The notes beneath the pieces are model-generated. The model was not told where the DNA came from, made no database searches, and saw nothing but the letters and a program-made list of their open reading frames with translations. Positions 39,801 to 46,600 of a DNA stretch of 64,000 nt are shown here, piece by piece; position 1 is the first letter of the stretch; every line of letters starts with the position of its first letter. The stretch comes from Centropus unirufus (taxonomy: Eukaryota; Chordata; Aves; Cuculiformes; Centropidae): positions 7,767 to 71,766 of the forward strand of contig VYZI01000119.1 of NCBI GenBank assembly GCA_013397695.1, read 5' to 3'. Made by a program: the position numbers and the translations under genes.

Positions 39801-42326
39801 CCTTTGTCAGCAGTCCAGGGTCCTACATCTACAGTTAAATCTGATTTCATGGGCATTTTTTTAATTTCTGTAGCTATGACTGAACAAGATTTTTACTGCA
39901 GTTAAAAAAGTAGGTCTGAGCTGCAAGTTGCACGGCAGTTAAAGGAAATTGCTCTTCTGCTCTATTTTTCCTTGTGGGTGAGGTGAACCACCTCAACTGG
40001 AGCATGACAGACACATTGTGCAAACTTAAGAACATATTGCTTTAATAAACGACTTGAACTCTAATTTCTCTTTGTCAGCAGCCCCTCTTACTGCAGTTAT
40101 ATATTTCCCAGATAGGTTAGAGTACTTTTGCATGGCATTCTGAAGCAACTCAAAATGTTACTCTACCCTGAATGGTTTCACTGCTCTGGGGAACCAAGCA
40201 GTACAGATAACCCCCTACACACATTAGCCCTGTTGTTATGCCCTGACCTGAACATGATCTTCCCCTTCTGTAATTATCTTTGTACCTTCCTCCACCTTCC
40301 TTTCTGTCTGTGCTTCCATAACAAGCAACTAGCCTTACTCAAATTCTGCCAGCAAATGCAATCTGCCATATCGGCAGTGGTCCCCGGCAATGACAGAATA
40401 TCTAGGCTTGAAAAGACCTTCGAGATCATTTGAGTCCAACTGTACCTGTCCACTACTAAACCACATCTTTAAGCACTTGATCTACCTGACTTTTAAACAC
40501 CTCCAGAGATGGGGACTCCACCACCTCCCTGCACAGCCTCTGCCAGTGCCTGATGACCCTTTCGGTGAAGAATTGTTTCCTGAAGTCCAATCTGAACCTG
40601 CCCTGGTGCAGTTTGAGGCCATTCCACCTTGTCCTGTCGCCTGTCACTTGGGAGAAGAGGCCAGCACCCACCTCTCCACAACCCCCTTTTGGGCTGTTGT
40701 AGGCAGTGATAAGGTCCCCCCGCAGCCTCCTCCAGGCTAAACAACCCCAGTTCCCTCAGCCGCTCCTCATAAGACTTGTTCTCCACCCCCTTCACCGGCT
40801 TCAGTGCCCTTCTCTGCATATGCTTCAGGACCTCAATGTCTTTCTTGATGTGAGTGGCCCAAAGAAGCTGGAATTACCCACTTGTCTTCACTGGAAAGAG
40901 ACCAAGGAAGACGGCTGCACATGTGTCCCACCAGCAGCACTGAGGAAGCTGGTGAAGGGGCTGGAGAACAAATCTTACAGGGAGCAGCTGAGGGAACTGG
41001 GGTTGCTCAGCCTGGAGAAAAGGAGGCTGAGAGAAGACCTGATCACTGCCTACAACTGCCTGAAAGGAGGTTGCAGAGAGGTGGGTGTTGGTCTCTTCTC
41101 CCAAGTGACAAGCAGTAGGATGAGAAGGAATAGTTGCAAGGTGTGCCAGGGGAGATTTAGGTTGAATATGTGGAGGAATTTCTTCACTGAAAGGGTTATC
41201 GAGCACTGGCAGAGGCTGTGCAGGGAGGTGATGGTGTCCCCATCCCTGGAGGGGTTTAAAAGACAGGGAGATGAGGTGCTTAAGGATATGGTTTATTAGC
41301 GGACAGGTATGGTTGGACTCAAATGATCTCAAAGGTCCTTTCCAACCTGGTGATTCTATGACAAGACCCCCCCCCCCATCCCTTCGGGGACACAGGGCTG
41401 TTTAACCCTTAACAATCTCTGGTGCTGTGGCTTCCTCAGGCCAGGCACCCCTCAGCAGCGCAGAGCAGGCGCTGAAACCCTCGAGGAGGTCATGGGGACC
41501 ATGCACTGTGGCCACCAGAACGGGGTGGGGGGGGCGTTACCCTGATCACACTGAAAACACTGGCAAAGGAACTCTCTAAGAACCGTTTTGGAGTTTTAGA
41601 ACGTAAGCATCATTTACCAGGCTTGGGCAACACGAGGGAGTGATCTCCGTCAAGCCAAGCGTGGCTACAGAGTGCATTTCCCACTTACGCGCAGACGTAT
41701 AGTTTTTCCTAGAAATCTGACGCATGCTCTCTTACTTTTCAAGGTCTAATTATGAACTTCACAAAGTCAGATCTCTCTGTCGCTAATTTGGAGCTGGCTC
41801 CAGCTCTCTGCCTGACCTCGCATTCGAGGCGCAGAAACCCGGCAAGCAGAGGTGATGACAGAGTCGGGCACCTCTGCTCAGCGCAGGTCACACCGCACAC
41901 GAGATGTCACCTTCTCCAAAAAGCGACCAGCGGCTGGAAAAAACACTGCGTGAAAGAAAACATGCAGTCAGAGGCATGTTCCCGCCTCGAAAAACCCCAC
42001 NNNNNNNNNNNNNNNNNNNNNNNNNNNNNNNNNNNNNNNNNNNNNNNNNNNNNNNNNNNNNNNNNNNNNNNNNNNNNNNNNNNNNNNNNNNNNNNNNNNN
42101 NNNNNNNNNNNNNNNNNNNNNNNNNNNNNNNNNNNNNNCGCGTCTCCATGGCAACGCGACGCTGCGGCTCGGCCGGGCCCCGCGCTGGCGGATGCGGGGC
42201 GAAGGAGGGGAACGACCCGCCAGGACAGCTGCTCCCCGCAACCCGCCGCCTCCCCCTCCTCTCACCCGCGTCAGGCTGGGGCTCCTTGAGCAGCGGCGTG
42301 CGGTCCTCTCGCTCCTCGGTGTCCAT
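21712..42326 (-). CDS. SLC17A5: Sialin, lysosomal sialic acid/H+ cotransporter (SLC17A5), complete, 11 exons
   Basis: Major facilitator transporter (SLC17 family) that exports sialic acid and acidic sugars from lysosomes with protons. Coding exons on the minus strand: 42326-42266, 37529-37336, 35981-35748, 35248-35161, 32555-32469, 31261-31143, 30285-30127, 27988-27856, 26800-26653, 23451-23361, 21849-21712. They total 1,452 nt and encode 483 residues (human 495), with all introns GT-AG and in phase. The N terminus keeps the acidic dileucine lysosomal sorting signal DRTPLL (residues 8-13). Residues aligned with human functional or disease positions are intact: R28 (human R39), R46 (R57), K124 (K136), E159/E163 (E171/E175), H171 (H183), P322 (P334), G359 (G371). 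The first luminal loop carries N-glycosylation sequons at N60, N66 and N83. Family assignment is certain; the 5' UTR and promoter start are inferred. Confidence 0.97.
23361..23451 (-). CDS. SLC17A5: SLC17A5 coding exon 10
   Basis: Acceptor ttcag, donor GTAAGT. Residues 408-438: YAGILLGITNSFATIPGMVG then PVIAKSLTHN, covering helix 11. Almost identical to the human exon. Confidence 0.97.
26006..26378 (+). repeat. CR1 LINE, 5'-truncated, in SLC17A5 intron 9
   Basis: The 3' part of a CR1 (gagaagactctggggagacc ... gggaagttgcagatggaagt ... ccttccaacccaaataattc tgtga). It lies antisense to SLC17A5. Most of LINE ORF2 is missing, so it is a dead copy. Confidence 0.9.
26653..26800 (-). CDS. SLC17A5: SLC17A5 coding exon 9
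   Basis: Acceptor aaag, donor GTAAGT. Residues 359-407 plus two bases of S408: MIGPAVFLVAAGFIGC (helix 9) and AVAFVTISTTLGGFCTPGYS (helix 10), ending INHLDIAP. Confidence 0.97.
27165..27266. repeat. Imperfect AC/AT dinucleotide-rich repeat in SLC17A5 intron 8
   Basis: Mixed (TA), (CA) and (TG) stretches such as cacacacaca and tatatacacacata over about 100 bp. Likely polymorphic in length. No function inferred. Confidence 0.7.
27856..27988 (-). CDS. SLC17A5: SLC17A5 coding exon 8
   Basis: Acceptor aacag, donor GTAAGT. Residues 315-358, starting NGFLSALPYFGCWLC (helix 8) and running through the cytosolic SGQIADYLREKRNLSTVCVRK loop region. G316 and P322 match human disease positions G328 and P334. 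Confidence 0.97.
30127..30285 (-). CDS. SLC17A5: SLC17A5 coding exon 7
   Basis: Acceptor gctag, donor GTGAGA. Residues 262-314: the end of the central loop and helix 7, including VPWRPILESLPLWAIVVAHF and SYNWTFYTLLTLLPTYMKE, near identical to human sialin. Confidence 0.97.
31143..31261 (-). CDS. SLC17A5: SLC17A5 coding exon 6
   Basis: Acceptor aatag, donor GTACAG (weak). Residues 222-261: the rest of helix 6 (ALGVLWFFFWMWLV) and the cytosolic central loop SDTPETHKSISHAEREYIL, ending SSLKDQ. Confidence 0.96.
32469..32555 (-). CDS. SLC17A5: SLC17A5 coding exon 5
   Basis: Acceptor ggcag, donor GTAAGC. Residues 193-221 plus the first base of G222: SQLGTVVSLPLSGLICYY and MNWVYVFYIF, most of helix 5 and the start of helix 6. 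Confidence 0.96.
32870..33200 (-). repeat. Possible ancient CR1-like 3' fragment (SLC17A5 intron 4)
   Basis: The phrase 'aaggccagaagggatcc' followed by 'caggttcaaatccc' and 'gggtatagaatcaggc' resembles the 3' end of old sauropsid CR1 copies in reverse orientation. The match is weak and from memory; it may be chance. Confidence 0.3.
34235..34281. repeat. Imperfect direct repeat, 18 bp units
   Basis: CAGTTGAG(A/T)GGATCAGCT occurs at 34235-34252 and again at 34264-34281. It sits inside a GC-richer block (about 34050-34550) of SLC17A5 intron 4 that could be an old LTR or other repeat; see findings. Confidence 0.6.
35161..35248 (-). CDS. SLC17A5: SLC17A5 coding exon 4
   Basis: Acceptor tctag, donor GTAAGA. 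Residues 164-192 (GVTFPAMHSMWSSWAPP...), ending in phase 1. H171 aligns with human H183, a site of infantile sialic acid storage disease. Confidence 0.96.
35748..35981 (-). CDS. SLC17A5: SLC17A5 coding exon 3
   Basis: Acceptor ttttag, donor GTAATC (weaker than consensus). Residues 86-163, starting GKKYSWDADTQGWILG and covering transmembrane helices 2 to 4. It holds the MFS loop 2-3 motif GGYLASKIGGKR, with K124 at the human K136 position, and the acidic pair E159/E163 in ALEGLGE. Confidence 0.97.
36780..36803 (+). repeat. G-run with following G tracts (quadruplex-prone), SLC17A5 intron 2
   Basis: Fourteen consecutive G (36780-36793) followed by TGGGTTGGGG and a T run. It gives at least four G tracts on the plus strand, the template strand of SLC17A5. 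Confidence 0.85.
37336..37529 (-). CDS. SLC17A5: SLC17A5 coding exon 2
   Basis: Acceptor ttcag, donor GTGAGG. Residues 21-85: the cytosolic CCSARYN motif, transmembrane helix 1 (from about residue 30, ending YALRVNLSVALVDM) and most of the glycosylated first luminal loop, with sequons N60-M-S, N66-T-T and N83-T-T. The loop has diverged most from human, as expected for a luminal loop. Confidence 0.97.
37530..40394. other. SLC17A5 intron 1, distal part, nothing recognised
   Basis: No exon, RNA gene or young repeat recognised in this 2.9 kb. Open frames are short and look random. Confidence 0.5.
40395..40862 (-). repeat. CR1 LINE, 5'-truncated, in SLC17A5 intron 1 (left arm of inverted pair)
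   Basis: Reverse-complement CR1 3' region running from the tail end (agaatatctaggcttgaaaa gacc) through 'ccaccacctccctgcacagc' to 'tgatgtgagtggcccaaa'. Young enough that several open frames persist across it (71-116 codons), but these are LINE remnants and not host genes. Confidence 0.93.
40925..41360 (+). repeat. CR1 LINE, 5'-truncated, in SLC17A5 intron 1 (right arm of inverted pair)
   Basis: Forward CR1 3' region from 'gaagctggtgaaggggctgg' through 'ggtgggtgttggtctcttct' to the tail 'ccaacctggtgattctatg'. Its 3' portion is homologous to the copy at 40395-40862, in opposite orientation about 60 bp away. The 197-codon open frame at 40706-41299 crosses both copies and is not a gene. An 11-base C run follows at 41367-41377. 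Confidence 0.93.
42001..42138. other. Assembly gap (138 N) at CpG island edge
   Basis: Run of N directly next to very GC-rich sequence in SLC17A5 intron 1, consistent with a sequencing drop-out at high GC. The missing part may include CpG island sequence, but no coding sequence is lost because exons 1 and 2 join in phase. Confidence 0.98.
42142..42155. promoter_or_regulatory. RFX X-box-like palindrome
   Basis: GTCTCCATGGCAAC fits the RFX consensus RYYNYY-(1 to 3 bases)-RRNRAC with a 2-base spacer. It lies about 110 bp inside intron 1 of SLC17A5, next to the gap, in the CpG island. Factor binding is inference. Confidence 0.5.
42266..42326 (-). CDS. SLC17A5: SLC17A5 coding exon 1
   Basis: The start codon lies at 42326-42324 and the exon encodes 20 residues plus one base, ending GACGCGG before donor GTGAGA. 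It carries the DRTPLL sorting motif. It is shorter than the human N terminus by about 11 residues. No in-frame upstream ATG would restore the human-like extension, so this start is preferred. Confidence 0.93.
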
Positions 42327-42412
42327 CTCGCCGCCGCGCCCGCAGCCAGCCCGCCGCCCGCCACCGCGGACAGGAAGAGACGCGCCCGCCCCGCTCTGCC
42401 CCGCCGGCTGGG

Positions 42413-42436
42413 GTCATGTGACGGGGGTCATGTGAC
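42413..42436. promoter_or_regulatory. SLC17A5: Tandem CLEAR/M-box-like E-boxes upstream of SLC17A5
   Basis: Two identical palindromic-flank E-boxes, GTCATGTGAC at 42413-42422 and 42427-42436, each followed by GGG, 14 bp apart. They lie about 87-110 bp upstream of the SLC17A5 ATG. The CLEAR consensus bound by TFEB/TFE3 is GTCACGTGAC, and MITF/TFE factors also bind TCATGTGA. The context (promoter of a lysosomal transporter) makes this a good candidate for MiT/TFE control. Confidence 0.6.
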
Positions 42437-42640
42437 GGGCACTGGCAGGCGGAAGCGGGCTGAAGCCGCTTCAGCCGCATCGCGGCGCCGCTCCCAGCCG
42501 GCCATCTTTGGTGAGGGCAGGGCCCGCGGCGCCCCCGCCCGTCCGGCATTCCCTTTCTCTCTCCCGGCCGCCGGGCGGGGCTGGCTGCGGGACGCTCTGG
42601 CACGCGGCGGGCCGCACTGCGGGTGTCGCCGCAGCATCCT

Positions 42641-42785
42641 GGGATGGCTAGGTCGGGAAAAGACCTTTGAGATCAGCGAGTCCAACCGTATCTATCCAGT
42701 ACCGAAGCGTATCCCCAAGCACCTCCTCTGCTCGGCTTTTAACATTCCCAAATCCAGGGCTCTCCAGCACCTTGACTGATTCTGG
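42641..42785 (-). repeat. CR1 LINE 3' fragment inside the SLC17A5 CpG island
   Basis: Minus-strand CR1 end: 'gatggctaggtcgggaaaag acctttgagatc' then 'gagtccaaccgta', 'ccccaagcacctcctctgct' and 'cttttaacattcccaaatcc'. It has a raised CpG content for a CR1. It lies roughly 320-460 bp upstream of the SLC17A5 ATG. Confidence 0.8.
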
Positions 42786-43111
42786 GGAAAGTTCCTCCTG
42801 TTTAGGAGTCGCGCCTCCGCCGTGGCAGCCGCGGGGAGGGCGGCTGTAGCCACAGGCCGCGTCCTTGCCCCGCGCGCAGAGCCGTGCCGGGCGGTAATTC
42901 CCGTGGGATGAGGTGGCTGCGAGCAGCCCCGGGGAGAAGGGCTCGGGGTGCCCAGGGGTGAGAAGCTCGGCAGGAGCGGGCAACGGGCGCCCGCAGCCCA
43001 GAGCCCAAACCGCGGGCCGGGCTGAGTCACCAGAAACGCAGGGAGAGGGAGGGGACCCTGCCCCTCTGCTCCGCTCCCGGGACACCCCACCGGGAGCACT
43101 GTGCCCGGTGC

Positions 43112-43607
43112 TGGAATCCCCAACAGAAGGATAGGGAACTGTTGGGAAGGGTCCAGAGGAGGCGACGGAGATGATCCGAGGGCTGGAGCCCCTCTGCTAT
43201 GGGGACAGGCTGGGAGAGCTGGGGCTGCTCAGCCTGGAGAAGGCTCCAAGGAGACCTTACAGTGTCCTTCCAGAACCTGAAGGGGCTCCAGGAAAGCTGG
43301 AGAGGGACTTTTTATAAGGGCATGGAGTGATAGGACGAGGGAGGATGGCTTTAAATTGGCGGGGAGGAAGATTTAGATTAGGCATTAGGAAAAAAATCTT
43401 CCCAATGAAGGTCGTGAGACACTAGCGCAGGTTGCCTGGGGAAGTTATGGATGCCCCCACCCTGGAGGTGTTCAAAGTCAGGTTGGATGGGGTCTTAAGC
43501 AGCCTGGTCTGGTGGGAGGTGGTCCTGCCCATGGCATGGGAGTTGGAATTCGAGGATCTTTAAAGTCCCTTCCAACACAAACCATTCTATGATTCTGTGA
43601 TTCTATG
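43112..43607 (+). repeat. CR1 LINE, 5'-truncated, upstream of SLC17A5
   Basis: Good match to the CR1 3' end: 'gatgatccgagggctggagc', 'ctcagcctggagaaggctcc', 'gggactttttataagggcat', 'gtcccttccaacacaaacca', then a tail of three gattcta-like units to 43607. It marks the outer edge of the CpG island. Confidence 0.95.
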
Positions 43608-46600
43608 TGTAAGCCTGTGAACAGTGAAGAGCCCAGAAAAACGCTTGTGCCTTGAACATCAAAAAAGGGTAGATTTTAGAGTTTGAACCTATTATTATTT
43701 GTCTCTTAAACTCTTTGAGATGGAAGTCAAGGAACTGCTGTGCTTGCTGCTGCACCTCTGCCTTGGTAGGAGAAGGTACCAGGCAGAAGGAGGTTGCATA
43801 AACTGAGTCTTTAAGTGCATGAGTAAAACTGAGTCCTAGAGTGAGGCCTTAAAAACATCAATATAAATGAAAAAGCAGCATAGGATACATATGGAGCATC
43901 TCCTCTCTGAATTGGTGATTTTCAGCCTCAGTTTAGCTAACAGCAGGGTGGAGGTCTTGTGACTTTTACAGGCTCTTACACAGGATCCTACCTCTGCTTG
44001 GTTTTGCCATCACCAGGGCTGAGTGCTGAGTCATTCTGATGATCCCACCAGCCATCCTCTGAAATCCTTGGCTTTGTTAGATGCCCATGACATCACGCCA
44101 ATGTGTAAATAACTGCTTGGGAAATTTTGCATACTGGAAAATGGGAGAATGTGAAAGATTCCTGGCAGCATGTTCAGCTATATAATTTTCCATGAGGTAG
44201 ATAACACTAATTTTGCAAGTATCATTAGAATGACTCTGGCTGTGTGCTGGTCATACAGCATGACATCTGTGCGAATGTGTGAAGTAAAGCAAGATTTCTT
44301 GTCTGGTTTAGAAATGTAGCCTTATCTTCTCTGAGTCAAACTTAGCTAGAAGTTACTCTCCTATTTCTTCTCACAAATGTCTTTAATTTACCTATACTGT
44401 CAGCATGAGATCATGCCAACAAACCTTGCAATAGCAAGGAACATCAATTTCTCCCCCTTGTTGCCTCTTTTTCCAGTGCTGCACATCCTCACTGGTGAGT
44501 GAACCTGCCTCACTTAGTGACACCCTGCACCAAGAGTAGCTTGACTGCAATGCTGCAGCCCCAGAGTCAAAACTGACACCCATAAATACAGATGGAGGAG
44601 TGTGTGACAAGCATTGACCCTTGTCACAGCAGATAAGAACATCATCCCTTATTCCCTGGAGGATGACTTAGTACAGAGCTGTATGTAAACATGGGTGGTT
44701 TGTCTCTGGCCAGCCTATCAGACAACGCAGGTCACCGCCTGTGCTCCTCTTCTGCCAGACGCTGTGTCATACTCGGGATGCAGTCCTGATGTGAAGTAGT
44801 TCAAGTGTTTCCTGTCTTAATTCCTTTTATATTTTTTAAAAGCACTGCTGTTTGTATTCAGTCACTTTCGTCCTGGGTATTGTCACTGCTGGATGAGGCT
44901 GAATGCTAGGAGGTGGGGGACAGCGCTGATCAGCACCCTACATCGCTCAGCATCTGGCTTCACAGCGTGAGAGCAGAACAGCAAAGGTTTGCACTTATTT
45001 CCCCAAGTCCCACCCTGACGTTTCACCTCATCAAGCTAAAAAGACGTGCTGCAGCATGTCTCGTGTAAAGCAGCAGATGGCTCTCTTTCCTCTCAAGTCC
45101 ATTTGGGAAAAACATCATGCCTAGATCTTAAGAGAAACACCAGCCTTGCTCTCTCTAGGGCCATGGATTTTTAGGGCAAGCTCTCATCCTCCTTCAGTGG
45201 GGCAGACAGGATGCGGCTGTGTTGATGCAGGAAGATGGCTGTAGTTTATTTAATGTTTTACACTGCTTAACACTACCAATACTGAATAGCACCCCTCAGC
45301 CCTAAATGTTGAGGATTGATCTGGAAGATAAAAAAGGCAGCCTGGGAAAATATATCGGTGCTAACTAAAGTCACAGCATTGCCTTTGCCTTATGGAGAAA
45401 GATAATGCCTCTTCTGTTAAGTTATGGAGTTCTATAAGATATAATGAAGAAGTTGGTTGTTTCTAATTTCCCACGTGATTTATCAGTCTTCTTTTCCGAT
45501 TAGTGTTAAAAGATACCAGTATTTATTCATGCCCTTTTCAACAATCTGACTTTCAAAGTCTTGTTTTTCAAGATAAGCAGATGAAAGGAGTAGAGAAATA
45601 CATTTCATGCAATATAAAAATCATATGGTTAGTCTTAAATAACTGGAAGTAAGATGAGCAGAGTTCAATCAGTGACAATTGAAATATCTACTTCTAAATT
45701 TGTCTGTCTCCTTATATGCAGTACAGTAAACAGTGTTATCATGTTTTAAATGCCTAAAAAATATATTTCTGTTTTAGATAAATAATTTATAATGGAAGAA
45801 TATAAAGCTAACGAGTCAGGTCACTGGGACAACAAATGTAGATATGCACTTCCATCCAGGCAAATAATTTCTTAAGTTTCCCACAAGATAACAAGTTACA
45901 GTCAAGTTAACAAGATAACAAGTTACAGGACAAGAATTAGGATGCCTTGAGCTGTGCAGTCCTTCTACTGCAGAGCTGAATACAAAATCATTACTAAATC
46001 ATGCATAAGATGATGCTGACCAAATCAGAAATGGTTTATGTGACTCTGGCGGTGCAATGTGTTTTCATTTGTCTGGAAATGTTCTGTCTGCTGCAAAAGC
46101 CTCAGGGCTTCCTGTCGCCGTCAATATTCTTGCCTGGGGGTTTATGCTGGGAGGAGAGACATTCATCAAGCCCACTCTTATAATTTCTTACCAGAGGAAC
46201 TCCCCGTGGTTAAATTTTTGGTATTGACCAAGACAGCAGAAAGCTTGGGACTTTCCTTGGTCAGCAGCATCGCTTTCATATGGAAGAAAGGAAGCACGTA
46301 TTGAATCCTCTACAAAGTATTCTTCTGGCTTGTGTAGCAATGCCCAACTAGATTCAAGAGAAGTATCTTAGGCTTTGTGTTACTTAAATTTTGGTGGTCT
46401 GATAGTATGTATTGGAAATACGGGCATTCTCTATGTCTAGAGTCCCTCAGTTGAGGGTAATGTTCCTAGAGGAAATGGGAGTAGCTATGACACTGGACAT
46501 TTCCTGTTAAGCAGCTGGCCTGTGTACAGGACCCTCATCTGCACATGGAAACAGATTCAATACCAGTAGCTTTTAGTTTTACCTCTGCAGTGAATGCTGA

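Larger units (their letters stand above)
42139..43110. promoter_or_regulatory. SLC17A5: CpG island / promoter region of SLC17A5
   Basis: Dense CpG and GC-box sequence (many ccgcccgcc and gggcgg-like words) surrounding coding exon 1 and extending upstream to about 43110, interrupted by a short CR1 fragment at 42641-42785. There is no clear TATA box, which fits a housekeeping lysosomal gene. The transcription start is not determined. A YY1-like CAAAGATGGCC (minus strand, at 42500-42510) could mark it roughly 180-200 bp upstream of the ATG. Confidence 0.8.

Noticed and set aside
40706..41299. Open frame of 197 codons on the plus strand (and partners on the minus strand) that could pass for a gene
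   Set aside because: It spans two opposed CR1 fragments; the translation is that of the CR1 3' region. It has no start context, splicing or homology to a host gene.
41752..42779. Long open frames of 139 to 291 codons on both strands around 42 kb
   Set aside because: They run through the N gap and the GC-rich CpG island, where stops are rare by composition. Only the 61 nt exon 1 on the minus strand is supported by homology and phase.
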